Part shown: piece after piece, positions 36,588 to 48,126 of the stretch
How the letters are laid out: every line of letters begins with the position of its first letter
Position numbering within the stretch: position 1 is the stretch's first letter
NCBI GenBank assembly: GCA_027627225.1
Contig: CM051038.1
Coordinates: forward strand, 43,453,348-43,517,347
DNA length: 64,000 nt
DNA from: Congeria kusceri
Taxonomy: Eukaryota; Mollusca; Bivalvia; Myida; Dreissenidae
Direction of reading: 5' to 3'
The notes under the pieces: model-generated
The model's database searches: none
Seen by the model: the letters and a program-made list of their open reading frames with translations, nothing else
What the model was told of the DNA's origin: nothing
Position numbers and translations under genes: made by a program

Positions 36588-37020
36588 TTTTCATACGATT
36601 TTCACGAAACTTTATGAACATGTTTGTAATAATATCTCGGCCAAGTTCGATAACCAGTCAAATCACCCCAGGTATTGTGGAGTTATTGCCCTTAAATGAA
36701 CTGATATTGGCCTTTTTAGAGGTTTCCGCTCTCCAACAATGTTCATCCAATCTTGACCAAACTTAATGAACATGTTTGTGGGCATAATATCTCGGCCAAG
36801 TTTGATAATCAGCCAGATCGCCCCAGAAATATGTTCCTTTAATTATATAAGAATTTTTTTAGCCGTTTCCGTTCTGCAAGTCCAACAGTTCATAGCCGAT
36901 CTTCACTAAACTTGGTGAAAATCTTGTGGGCGTATTATAATCTCGGTTAAGTTCGATGATCAACCAATTCGTCCCAGTAACTGTGGAGTTGTGGCCCTTG
37001 ATTATATATAATTAGCCTTT
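36588..37020 (-). repeat. tandem-core repeat units, reversed copy
   Basis: Reverse complements of the 23386 units: cgattttcacgaaactttat, tctcggccaagttcgataac and ccccaggtattgtggagtta, about four copies. Defined ends not seen. Confidence 0.7.
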
Positions 37021-37027
37021 TTAGCTG

Positions 37028-37505
37028 TTTTAAAGGGACTATGTCAACGAAAAAGTGATCTCCTTCTGCAATTTTAATGTTATTATTTTAAAAAAGTCAG
37101 CAATAGAAAGGCCTATACAATAAGTAATGCATGAATAAATTACTTCATTATGAGAATTTTTAATAAAATCAAAAATGAAAAATACTTGAAAAAAAGAACT
37201 CAGATTGGGTTTCGGACTAACGACGTAGTAAGAACAAACGACAGTAGAAAGCGCTGTAACCAACTGCGCTATTCTGAATTGTGAAAATACATATGTATGA
37301 TACCCTCAAATCTGACGTCAAAGTGTAAACAATGAAAGGGCCAAACAAACACGATCAAAATTATATACTGATTTTTTTTTCAGAATGCATCAACTCTTTT
37401 TTCATTATATGTACATTGTTTTAACCTTTATTATATGCCTATATTAATATTAATTTTACAGATTTTTTCCTGCAGTTGCCCCTTTTCGTTGACATAGTCC
37501 CTTTA
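37028..37505 (-). mobile_element. second tRNA-core/TIR family, copy 3 (reversed)
   Basis: Ends tttaaagggactatgtcaac and gttgacatagtccctttaac. The tRNA-like core is on the minus strand at about 37180-37275 (cgacgtagtaag ... aaccaactgcgctattctg). Confidence 0.75.
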
Positions 37506-37895
37506 ACCTAGAGGTGGCGTAACTGTATACACACAGCTTGTTTTTTTCTTTATATAATATTTGTCTTTGGCTAGCCCAACTTCTTAAGTTTTTAAATAGC
37601 ATTTTCAAAAATACGATCAATCGTCATAACGCCCCTTTACACCAGTGATTAATGTACGCTACGTAACCGATAACAGTTACAGTGGGACATTGATTCAAGT
37701 TTCCAGAAATACCAATCATATTTAAATTATTATTATTTAAACTACCAGAGTGAATTATACACACACACTTTACCTGGTTATCGCATAATAAACATTTGAT
37801 CAAATTTGCAAACAAGAATGCGCAGTAAATTGTGATGCACATGTAACTGCGAAAGCAAAGGAAAATTAAGCCTTGGGCATAGCTTTGTAGAATCA

Positions 37896-38045
37896 CATTT
37901 CTCACAAATCACATTTCTCACAAATCATATTTGTCACAAATCACATTTCTCACAAATCACATTTCTCACAAATCATATTTCTCACCATATAATACTTCTC
38001 ACAAATCACATTTCTCACAAATCGCATTTCTCACAAATAATATTT
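37896..38045. repeat. 16-bp minisatellite aatcacatttctcaca
   Basis: Nine to ten copies, some reading catattt instead of cacattt. Degenerate tttctcaca or ttcttcaca motifs continue to about 38410. Confidence 0.88.
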
Positions 38046-38728
38046 TTTACACGTCTGTGAAAAATAGGATCTCATATGTTACATTTTAAAGTGTAAAGGA
38101 AGTAATTGGCCAAAAACAGGGTATAGCTTTGTAGGACCATATTTTTAACAAGTCTTATAGTTCAAATCTGTAAAAAAAATAGGATCTAACTCTTCACGGG
38201 TGTGAAAATTAAGATGTTATTCTTCTCACATCACAGTTTTAGTCTTCACATTTTCTGTGAAGTTTGTGATCGCATCCAGTTTTTGATATGCAATGAAATC
38301 ATATTCTTCTGTGACCCTCACGCATACCCCGTTTTTGGCACATTACATTACATTCTTCACACTCAAAAATGTGACAAATTAGATCATATTCTTCACAGGT
38401 GTGTGAAAAATATGATTTGTGAAAAATATTATCCTACATAGCTTTTACATTACCAACGCCAAAAATGGGAAATGTCTATTATGCTGAACAACAAAAAACA
38501 CAAGTACTTTAATACTCACATATATTTACTAATGCTGAACAAAAGCAACAGATGACAAATGCACAAGTTCAACAATAGCACACCTGCCAAAACTACCTTT
38601 ATGAAAATACTGAAAGAACACTTAGGCAAAAAATATAAGCATGAGCACATCAACAATTGCAATGTTTGTCATACAAAAATATCGTCATGGCTTATTTTAG
38701 CAGGAGAAAGACTGAGAAAGAAAATATG

Positions 38729-38990
38729 AGGCGTGTCGTGGGAAAATCGGGCTGAATGCCTGTGCGTAAAGTGTTGTCTCGGATTAGCTAGTGCGGACAG
38801 CACTGGCTAATCCGTGACGACACTTCATACCTACAGTGGATTTATGTTTGAAGAGACTACCTCGAAACAGAAAATAACACAACAGCGGAAAGTGTCGTCC
38901 TGGATTAGCCTGTGCTGACTGAACAGGCTAATCTGGGACGCCACTTTACGCACATGCATTAAGGCTGGGTTTCCCACGACACGTTTCATA
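38729..38990. mobile_element. hairpin element copy
   Basis: Ends atgaggcgtgtcgtgggaaa and tttcccacgacacgtttcat. Two internal hairpins: ggattagctagtgcgg and cctggattagcctgtgc with their inverted partners. Flanked by TA. Confidence 0.85.
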
Positions 38991-39064
38991 AATATTCTGC
39001 GATAAGGCCAGAGATTTTTTATTGTTAGTTTCTCGGACACTCTTGGAAAACTGTCCAGTTGGAG

Positions 39065-39336
39065 GCGGAAATAAAAATCACAAGAGCTGTCTCAGGACAG
39101 TGCGCTCGTCTATCCATAGCGCTTTGTCAGAGTTATGGGCCTTGGTTAGTACAAAAAAGGGTATTATTCTGCTAAAATGCTGATCAAAGTTATGGGCCTT
39201 GGCCAGTGACCTTATATAATGACCCCAAAGACATGTGTGAAGTTTCAATTGAATATCTATAGTAGCAACGGAGATATGCAATTGCTGCACGCAAACATTA
39301 ACCAGAGCATTACGGCAACGCCGACAAACGGGTGAG
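39065..39336 (+). repeat. dispersed repeat fragment (gagctgtctcaggacag)
   Basis: cacaagagctgtctcaggac then ttatgggccttggccagtga. A related start occurs at 54895 (aagaactgtccgaggacagc). Interrupted by the MITE at 39347. Confidence 0.6.
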
Positions 39337-39346
39337 TAGAATTGCT

Positions 39347-39789
39347 CAATCTCATTAAAATCAAATCCTAACATAGTTAGGATCTGAAGACATCATATAA
39401 CAGGTCACGTTCAAATGACCTTTCGAACAATACAATATCAGCCATGCTGCGCCCAATGAAATTGCCTTTTGCAAAGCAATGTTCGGCCACAGTTTTTGAA
39501 AAGTGATGCATTTCCAGCTGATCCACGGGAATAAATCATTTACAGTTAATTTTCACGAGGATTACAATGGATAAAGTGGTATCTTAGGCGAGTATACATC
39601 CAAAGTTCACGGTAATTTCGTGCATAGTATGTGTGGTTTATATATAAAGTTATACCACAACATTTTGAAGGCAACAGTTTGATTGGCTCCTGAAAAGGTC
39701 ATCTAAACGTGACCCCTAATGCGAAGTCATCAGATCCAGTCAGCGGACAATATAGTAGCGACAGACTGATGATGATTTTAATGAGATTG
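39347..39789. mobile_element. MITE, single-unit copy of the CAATCTCATTAAAATC family
   Basis: 443 bp with 16-bp terminal inverted repeats CAATCTCATTAAAATC/GATTTTAATGAGATTG. Flanking 10-bp target duplications are tagaattgct (39337-39346) and tagaatagct (39790-39799). Its body matches the copy in CTBS intron 5. It is inserted inside another dispersed repeat (39080-39336 and 39800-39840). Confidence 0.88.
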
Positions 39790-39895
39790 TAGAATAGCTC
39801 TCACTATTTGGTGAAAAGTCGAGCTCAAGGTCTATTATAAACTCTCTTTTTTTTCGCCACTAACATGACAATAATAAGAAATGTTTGTAAAACAT

Positions 39896-40853
39896 GTATG
39901 CCCCCCGAGTTGCAGCCAAGTTGTGAATATGTGCAATTGTTAAGAAATTTTTTTAATATGCAATCCCAAGCGAGGTCTCGATATATGTTATCTATGTATG
40001 AAGTTTCATTCAAATATCTCGATGCGTTCTAACATTATTGAGCGGAAACCATTTTTCTATTTTTAGTAATGGTGACCTTGACCCCACCCCATATGAAATC
40101 CCAAGAGAGGTCTTAATATAAGGTATCTATGTATGAAGTTTCATTAAAATATCTTGATGTGTTCTCAAGTTATTGAGCGGAAACCCTTTTTCTATTTTTG
40201 GCAATGGTGACCTTGACCCCACCCACCCCATATGCAATCCCAAGCGATGTCTCGATATAAGGTATATATGTATATGAAGTTTCATTACAATATCTCGAAG
40301 CATTCTCAAGTTATTGTGCTGAAACCTTTTTTCTATTTTTAGTAACGGTGACCTTGACCTTGACCCCACCCACCCCATATGCAATCCCAAGCGAGGTCTC
40401 AATATAAGGTATCTATGTATGAAATTTCATTAAAATATCTTGATGCGTTCTCAAGTTGTTGAGCCGAAGCCGTTTTTCTATTTTTAGTAACGGTGACCTT
40501 GACCTTGACCCCACCCACCCCATATGCAATCCCAGGCGAGGTCTCGATATAAGGTATCTATGTATAAAGTTTCATTAAAATATCACGATGCGTTCTCAAG
40601 TTATTGAGCGGAAACTGTTTTTCTATTTTTAGCAACAGTGACCTTGACCTGTTGACATCAAAATTTTATAGGCGTCTTCCTCTCCTCCCAAGTAACCAGC
40701 ATACCAACTTTCATGATCGTAGGTCAAAGCGTTCTCAAGATATCGTGCAGAAACGAAATGGTCTACGGACAGACCGACCATCAGACCCACTGACCTACCG
40801 ACCGACGGACAGGTGCAAAGCAAGATACCCCCACTTCTTCGAAGGGGGGCATA
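39896..40853 (+). repeat. tandem-core element with tatgcccccc ends and ~140-bp units
   Basis: Left tatgccccccgagttgcagc, right cttcgaaggggggcataata. About five units of 135-142 bp containing gtgaccttgaccccaccc, catatgcaatcccaagcgag and ttgagcggaaaccgtttttc, then a gaccgacc-type microsatellite. Short frames across it are not genes. Confidence 0.8.
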
Positions 40854-41011
40854 ATAATACTAATACAATGCAATGTTTGTTATATATAAGTCAACATGAT
40901 TTACGTCGAATTTATGTATGTTTCGCTGTGTTTTTACATAATGACTGTGATTTGACAAATCTCTTCCACTATCCCTAAGGAATATGGAATGGAAAAAATA
41001 CATTTTTATCA

Positions 41012-41266
41012 ATGTGGCGCATCGTGAGAAAACCCGTCTTAATGCATGTGCGTCAAGTGTCGTCCCAGGTGCAGACCGCACAGGCTAATCCAGGACGGCA
41101 CTTTCCGCTTTTATGGTATTTTTTGTTTCAAGGAAGTCTCTTCTAAACATATATCCACTTTAGGCAGAAAGTGCCGTCCTGGATCAGCCGGTGCGAACTC
41201 ACAGGCTGATCCGGGATGACACTTCACGCACATGTACTAAGTCCGGTTTTCCCACGACGCGCCTCA
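41012..41266. mobile_element. hairpin element copy with decayed left end
   Basis: Left end tgtggcgcatcgtgagaaaa is diverged; right end ttcccacgacgcgcctcat is canonical. Middle block tttccgcttttatggtattt and second hairpin (cctggatcagccggtgc) retained. Confidence 0.82.
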
Positions 41267-41684
41267 TTTTTAATTTTGTACTTAGTATTGTTTAATATTA
41301 GTTATATTCCATTTTTTGTAGGTTCAAAAACAATTAAGTAGGCAGGTCTGTGAAACTAAAAATCAACATCTGGCCTAATACAGACAGGTGGGGCGGTATG
41401 GGGTGGGGATGGGGTACATCATTTTTATAGCACAAGGGAGAAAGCTCTAATATATTGGGCGACTACGCCCAACTCTGAAAAAAATACAGCCACACTATTG
41501 GGTATACATAACTTTTTGTACAAAAATTGAACTACCAGTAATATAGTAATACCAATAAAAACAATACAGATTTTCATCACTGATTGTATGTGAAATTTTT
41601 GTACATTTTGAGTACGGGTCAGTGGCATTGTATAACACAATACAGATTGAATGGAATCAATACAAACAAAAGCTGTTTGTAAAA

Positions 41685-42294
41685 CATGTATGCCCCCTCT
41701 AAGTTATAAGCAATTTTTAAAATATCAAGTTGGACATATAGAGCGGAAACTGTTAAGATGGCCAATATTAGATACAAATAAATAAAGGGCCATATCTCTG
41801 CAGTTCCTGGAGTGATTTGGTTGATCATCAACTTGGCTAAGATATTTTTTTAATTCAGGCATTTTCATCAAGTTTGGTGAAGATCAGGTGAAAATTGTTA
41901 GACTTAGATAGTGGAAATGTCTAAAAATGCTAAATTTAGATAATTCAAGACACTACAGTTCCTGGGGGATATTTGGTTGATTATCGAACTTGACTGAGAT
42001 ACTATGCCCACAAAGATTGTGAAGATCACTTAAAAACATTCGAACTAAAAAAGTGAAAAAGGCAAAAAAAAGGCCTAATTCAGATAACTGAAGGGTCACT
42101 TGGGGTGACTTGTATGATTATGAAACTTGGCTGAACTATCATTAACATGTTCAAGAAGTTTAGTGAATATTGAATGAAAACTGTAGGACTAAGAGAATGA
42201 AAACAGAAGTGGTCTACCGACCTACAACCTACCAACCAACATTAGCAAACCAATATACCCCACCATCTTCAATGGGGGGGGGGGGGGGGGGGGG
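41685..42294 (+). repeat. tandem-core element, ~115-bp units, ending in a G run
   Basis: Left tatgccccctctaagttata, right accatcttcaatggggg extended to a run of more than 20 G. Core units (cagttcctggagtgatttgg, tttggtgaagatcaggtg) match those at 23386. Confidence 0.75.
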
Positions 42295-42702
42295 TAAGTA
42301 ATACACTAATACCAATATACCAATACCAATAATACACATTTTCATCACTGACTGCATATAAACTGTTGTACATTTTGTTTATGGGTAGTGGCCTTGTATA
42401 ACACAATACATAATATTGAATTAAATATCTATACAAACAAAAACAATATATCATACCATGAACTATGATTTTTTCATTATCTGTTCTTATTTTTACAAAT
42501 ATACCAAGATAGAAATAAAAACTGAAATGACGATAATTATTCAATATATACTCAATGCTCACTTCTTTTTGAACATGATATGGAAACTTTGATTAGTTTT
42601 GAAAACATTATAACATTGCTTCAAATACCATTAACAAAATCACACAGCACAAACTGTTATTAAAACCAGGAATAACAATATTAAAAACAAATAACAACAT
42701 AA

Positions 42703-44262
42703 AAAACAAGAGGGCCCTGAGGGCCCTAGGATGCTCACCTGAGACCTTGTAACCCAATTGGAATTTGCATCCCAGAGGCGTGGCTTATTTTTATCCCAGG
42801 GGCATAAGTTGAACAACCTTGAACAAACCTCTGGGCCTTGCGGTTTTAGGTAAAGATTTTTTCAGTTATTTTGCTATTTAAGTCTATATAAACCATGTGA
42901 CCCCTCGGGGGGTGGCCAGATTTGACCCCAGGGGCATAAATTGAACAATCTTTGGAGAGGACCACTATGCAATGTTACGTACCAAATATAGGAAAGCTGT
43001 GGGCCTTGCGGTTTCAGGAAAAGATTTTTTAAGTCATTTTGCTATTTAAGTCTATATAAACCATGTGACCCCTCGGGGGGTGGCCAGATTTGACCCCAGG
43101 GGCATAATTTGAACAATCTTTGGAGAGGACCACTATGCAATGTTACGTAACAAATATAGGAAAGCTGTGGGCCTTGCCGTTTCAGAGGAGAAGATTTTTA
43201 AACTCATGTTGCTATTTAAGTCTGTATCAACAATGAGACCCGGGGCATGGCCAGTTTTGACCCCAGGGGCATAATTTGAACACTCTTTGTAAAGGACCAC
43301 TATACAATGTTACATACCAAATATGAAACCTCTAGGCCTTGCGGTTTCAGAGAAGTCATTTTGCTATTTAAGTCTATATTAACCATGTGACCAATCGGGT
43401 GTGGTCTGTTTTGACCCATGGGGCATAATTTGAACAATCCTTGTAGAGTACCACTATAGGATGTTAAATACCAAATACGAAACCTCTGGGCCTTGCGGTT
43501 TCAGAGATTTTAAGACATTTTGCTATATAAGTTTATATAAACCATGTGACCACCTGGGCGTGGCCAGTTTTGACCCCAGGGGCGTAATTTGAACAATCTT
43601 TGCAGAGGACCACTATAGGATGTTACGTACCAAATATGAAACCTCTGGGCCTTGTGGTTTCAGAGGAGATTTTAAAAGTCATGTTGCTATATATTCTATA
43701 TAAACCATGTGACCCCCGGGGTGTGGCCCGTTTTGACCCCAGGGGCATAATTTGAACAAACTTTGTTCAGGACCACTAAAGGATGTTATATACCAAATAT
43801 GAAACCTCTGGGCCTTGTGGTTTCAGAGGAGAAGATTTTAAAAGTCATTTTGCTATATATTCTATATAAACCATGTGACCCCCGGGGCGGGGCCCGTTTT
43901 GACCCCAGGGGCATAATTTGAACAATCTTTGTAGAGGACCTCTAGAGGATGTCACAAATCAAATATGAAAGGTCTGAGCCTTGCGGTTTCATAGATTTTT
44001 TTTAAAGTTTTCACTTTTTAAATATATTTTTAGCTCTGGTGACCTACATATTCAGCGGACCGGAAAGATTTGAACAACTTTGAAAGAGGTCCACCCAATG
44101 ATCATTCCTGTGAAGTTTGGTGAAAATCTGCCAAGCGGTTTAGGAGGAGATGTTGTTTGAATGAAAAGTTGACGACGCACGCACGCACGCACACACACGC
44201 ACGACGGACAACGGGCGATCACAAAAGCTCACCATGAGCACTTTGTGCTCAGGTGAGCTAAA
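42703..44262 (+). repeat. ~168-bp tandem-core element with gctcacctgag ends
   Basis: Left end agagggccctgagggccc then gctcacctgag (42733-42743); right end ctcaggtgagc (44248-44258) is its inverse, preceded by a cgcacgcacgcacaca microsatellite. About eight core units contain aaccatgtgacccctcgggg, tttgaccccaggggcata and gggccttgcggtttcag. Same overall plan as the tatgcccccc-ended elements but unrelated in sequence. Confidence 0.8.
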
Positions 44263-44532
44263 CAAAGTACCTGATAGAAAGCAAAAAAATCTCATTTTTA
44301 AACATCAAAATTAAAGCAATAATTGCCTGCTATTCAGCACCAATTTCACCTCCTTCATCAATAACACATCCTTTAAGATCCTTTAAAATTAGTTCCATTA
44401 ATATAACCAGTTTGACTGTCACTTCCAACACCAACCACGTTTTCAATTCCCTTTCCACAATCTTAACAAAATCACCCTTAGTGTTTATAACCTAACTATT
44501 CTAGCTTCAGACATATGCACACATTTTGAAGT

Positions 44533-44557
44533 TTTATTTCACACTCTGTGTTTTATT
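44533..44557 (-). promoter_or_regulatory. two poly(A) signals of the KFGI-motif gene
   Basis: AATAAA on the minus strand at 44557-44552 and again at 44538-44533, 40-60 bases past the stop. Confidence 0.6.
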
Positions 44558-44595
44558 TCTAATCGGTTTTACTATTTTCAAGCCAAGAAACACTG

Positions 44596-47500
44596 TCAAG
44601 AAACACTGTCATCTAATATGCATGCATTTTCCATATCAAGTTCATACTCTGCCCCATTTTCATAATTAGCATCTTGTTTATCATAAACAACATTCACTTC
44701 ATTCAGGGTCTTCTCAGCATTAATATCCAGTTCTAAAATATCTTCTTCATCAACACTACATGACTCTTTTGTTTCAGAATCACTCGGATAATTTTCAACA
44801 ACCATTTCATTAACAAAAGTAGAACATCTTTCTTTATTCTTTAATTCACTTTTTGCTGACTTTGTTTTGCATTGCACCAAAGTATCTGAATCATTTAAGT
44901 TTTCATTCCAGTCTTCAGGCATTTCATTCAAAACTTGATCTTTAACAGTTTGAACCTCTGCCTTTTCATTTGTAACACTTGCAGAGTCTTTAGCAGTGTC
45001 AACCCCCATTTCAATACTATCTAGAGCCTCAACTGAAGTGTTACGATTTTTAACTGTATTGCCTTTCATTTCGCAAATGGTATCTTGTTTGTTTGAACCA
45101 TCAATTTCATCATTTTTTAAAGCTATGCTGCGAGAATCAATTGTGGAACGATTTGGATCCTCTAAGTTTTCATTTAGGTCAGTACACTTTGAATCAGATC
45201 CTGTGTTTGTTTGACTAGAATTTTCAGAATCCAATTTGCTGAGCTTGTTTTCCCAATATGCTACTGTTGCTTTCTTGTAACACTCCTCATGTTCCAGTTC
45301 TTTTACATGGGTAACTATTTCATCTTCTTGTTCATCTTTGATATCACTGGATTCATTGTTTTGCACTACTTCAACTGTGTCATTAACTGATTCAATGTGT
45401 TTTGTGTATCTATTAATTTCTTCAGGAGTCAACAGTGGAAGCCTTATTTGAACATTTGACAGGCATTTTTCCAGCTTTTCTGTTGACTGTGCTGCAATGA
45501 CCGAACCCAACTGTTTTCTTTGCATTCTTTTTACTTTGCTTGTTTTTATTGACAATGGTGATGTTCTCATTTTGTTAAGAAGAGCATTTCTACCTGATGA
45601 TGCATATTTTAAACAAGTCTTCTTACTATCTGACAATTGCACTTTGACAACCTTGCGACACTGCCTAGCCTTTTGAACAGTTGGTGCTTTAGTCTTTGAT
45701 TGTTGAGTCGTTACTACTGCAGACATTGATTTTGTTGTGACTTTTGGAGTTGATGTTAAAACAAGATCACCTATATTCTCCTTTGATTTAAGCTGAGGGG
45801 TTCTGCAGACCATTTTTCTCTTCTTTACTGATGAGAAAGCCTCTTCAGATTCTGTTTCAGGGTTTTCAGATACTAGACTTAACCGAGATCGCAATTTCCT
45901 TTCAGTTGACAGTGTTTGCTTTTCACTTTTAGAATCGTGACTTTTTGGTTCATCTTTATTGACAGTAATTTGGTCTGCCATAACATTTTCCTTTTTAGGT
46001 GACCTGGGTCTGGGCCTTTTCCTTGAAGTCTCAACACATGTTGTAGTCTTGTCTATTACTTCTTTCAGTTCTTTGGTAGCATTTGTTTCAGATTCATTTT
46101 CTGTTCTGCTGTTATTTAAGGACACAGTTTTTGACTTTTTGATCAAATGTTTAGTGGCATCCATTGATTTCTTGAAAAAGTCTTTAAATTCTTCACTCTT
46201 CAAATCTAGATTAACAGAAAACTGTTCAGTCTTTGTAGCAACAACAACAAGTTTAGGAATACCAAACTTCTTTAATAATTCGTCATCACCAAACCTTTTG
46301 TTAGAATCCTGTCTATCCATTAAGTTTCCAGCATTATATCCAGTCTGACTGTTTTCAGCGTAACTCTGCATACACTGATTTTCAACAACAACCTTTGCAT
46401 CAGAAATCCCAAACTTTCTTAATAATTCTTCATCGCCTTTACTAGCAAACTTTGAGCTTACATTCTGCTTGCTTTCGACCCCAGATGTTTTCAACTCCTT
46501 AGCATAATCCACCTCATCTTCAACAAAGTCTTCTGACTTCAAAGGAGAAGGAATGTCCCACTCTACCTCACTTTCAGAGTCAGTGTCAAATTTCTGCTGC
46601 AACCAAGAAGAGGTTTTTCCAAACTTTGAATGAGGATTTCGAAGCATTGAGATCTCAATTTTCGACAAGCATTCCAACTCAACGATGGATTCTTTCAAAT
46701 TAAACTTCTTCACTAGTTCATTATCAACACAGGATTTTCTAGCAGTTCTCTTCCTTTTTAAAAGACCATGACCTTTTGAAGTACTGGGTTCAGGAGTTTT
46801 TTCCCTTGTTTTCAGTGGCAGAGCAGGTACTGAAATGGCCATTCCACACTGCTGTAAAAGCTTTGACATTTCATCGGATGACATACTTTCAATATTTGGG
46901 CGATTCTGACTTAGCTGAACCTTAGACTTTGGTCCAATGTTTGCTTTCTTTAGTGAAGTTGGTCTACTCAGTAAAGATGTGCGTGAATTCATTGACAACA
47001 TGGGTGAAATCGATACTGACATATTTTTAATACCAAATTTCTCTGTAAGCTTTGAATCTTTGTTTTCATTTCTGTTTTTATGCTGCAATTTAATACTGTT
47101 CACAGATTTGGAAACACACTTGGGGTTACTTTTACCACTGCCTTTTCTTGGCTGAACCTTCACATCAATGCCACTGCCTTTTTCATCAATTTTCACTTTC
47201 TTAACATGATCATCATCTTCTGAATGCAATGTCCCAGAATTTATTAATGCATCAAAATCCAGTAAAACAGAGTCAGTTGTTTTAGCATCTGTTTTTTCAT
47301 CAGTGTCACTGTCACTGAAGTCCACATTAATACCAGAGTCTGATGCAGACAGTGGCACTTTACCACCTCTAGTTTTATGTGGTGAATTTATTACTGCACA
47401 TTTCTTATTTGGACTAGACTTCACAAAACCTCCACTACATGAGCTATCTGAAGCAACTCCAGTACCCACTTTGTCCAAGAAAACCTTGCTTGGAATTATT

Positions 47501-48126
47501 CCAAACTGCTTCATGAGGATTTCGTCTTTCCGTGTCCGTGGAGAAATCACACGCTTTTGTTTTCCTTTGCTTGGATTCATCAAGTTGTTTTTTGCCCTTG
47601 ACTGACGTATACTGCTTTTGTCCGCCTCTAAAACAAACTTTTCCAGTACATAGTCTTTGGGTTTATTTGCCACATAATCTTCATTATTTGCATTTTGTTT
47701 AACAATGTTATTACTGTTTTTATGAGACTTTGAACCAGGTTTATATTTTTTCATTGTTTCCACTTCGGTTGCCTCAGGTGAAATATCATCAAAACCTTTT
47801 GGAATTCTCTCTAAACAAATTACAGCTTTCTTACCGGAATTCAGACAGGTTTCCTTTAGATCGTCATCAGCGATAACTACACCTAATTTTACACTTGCAT
47901 TTGAGCTGTTAACAATATCAGTGCTTTTACCTATGATATCTCTAGACCTTCTTTGGACTGATCTGGGCTGAGGTATTAGTACCTCTGGTTTCTGTTCCGA
48001 GACAATTTTCCTACACGCTCCGTCTGACTTCATAATTCTCGAACTTGCAGTTACATTCACAGACCTGTTGGCAACATTTTTCCATTCTCTCAGTGACTTC
48101 AACTTCTTTTTCTGCTTCAACATTTG
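44596..48126 (-). CDS. KFGI-motif gene, 3531-nt terminal exon
   Basis: Acceptor aattgtcttttgcag at 48128-48127, stop TGA at 44598-44596. Encodes 1176 residues. Six motif copies lie between about 47530 and 46260: DEILMKQFGI, DSKLTEKFGI, MSKLLQQCGM, DNELVKKFNL, DEELLRKFGI and DDELLKKFGI, each followed within six residues by a Val-rich strand (for example KVVVE, KLVVV). The remainder is rich in Ser, Lys, Glu and Asp; KRPRPRSPKK (about 46000) is basic; the last 40 residues are acidic. A frame this long with no repeat explanation is strong evidence of coding. Confidence 0.93.
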   Translation of the reverse strand, partial: QMLKQKKKLKSLREWKNVANRSVNVTASSRIMKSDGACRKIVSEQKPEVLIPQPRSVQRRSRDIIGKSTDIVNSSNASVKLGVVIADDDLKETCLNSGKKAVICLERIPKGFDDISPEATEVETMKKYKPGSKSHKNSNNIVKQNANNEDYVANKPKDYVLEKFVLEADKSSIRQSRAKNNLMNPSKGKQKRVISPRTRKDEILMKQFGIIPSKVFLDKVGTGVASDSSCSGGFVKSSPNKKCAVINSPHKTRGGKVPLSASDSGINVDFSDSDTDEKTDAKTTDSVLLDFDALINSGTLHSEDDDHVKKVKIDEKGSGIDVKVQPRKGSGKSNPKCVSKSVNSIKLQHKNRNENKDSKLTEKFGIKNMSVSISPMLSMNSRTSLLSRPTSLKKANIGPKSKVQLSQNRPNIESMSSDEMSKLLQQCGMAISVPALPLKTREKTPEPSTSKGHGLLKRKRTARKSCVDNELVKKFNLKESIVELECLSKIEISMLRNPHSKFGKTSSWLQQKFDTDSESEVEWDIPSPLKSEDFVEDEVDYAKELKTSGVESKQNVSSKFASKGDEELLRKFGISDAKVVVENQCMQSYAENSQTGYNAGNLMDRQDSNKRFGDDELLKKFGIPKLVVVATKTEQFSVNLDLKSEEFKDFFKKSMDATKHLIKKSKTVSLNNSRTENESETNATKELKEVIDKTTTCVETSRKRPRPRSPKKENVMADQITVNKDEPKSHDSKSEKQTLSTERKLRSRLSLVSENPETESEEAFSSVKKRKMVCRTPQLKSKENIGDLVLTSTPKVTTKSMSAVVTTQQSKTKAPTVQKARQCRKVVKVQLSDSKKTCLKYASSGRNALLNKMRTSPLSIKTSKVKRMQRKQLGSVIAAQSTEKLEKCLSNVQIRLPLLTPEEINRYTKHIESVNDTVEVVQNNESSDIKDEQEDEIVTHVKELEHEECYKKATVAYWENKLSKLDSENSSQTNTGSDSKCTDLNENLEDPNRSTIDSRSIALKNDEIDGSNKQDTICEMKGNTVKNRNTSVEALDSIEMGVDTAKDSASVTNEKAEVQTVKDQVLNEMPEDWNENLNDSDTLVQCKTKSAKSELKNKERCSTFVNEMVVENYPSDSETKESCSVDEEDILELDINAEKTLNEVNVVYDKQDANYENGAEYELDMENACILDDSVS

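Noticed and set aside
42269..42562. 97-codon minus frame and the poly(G) run at 42277-42294
   Set aside because: Frame is AT-rich noise; the G run is the expanded terminus of a dispersed element.
44996..47605. Several plus-strand frames of 70-130 codons
   Set aside because: Shadows antisense to the long KFGI-motif exon; composition (Phe/Ser/Leu-rich) is that of a complement.
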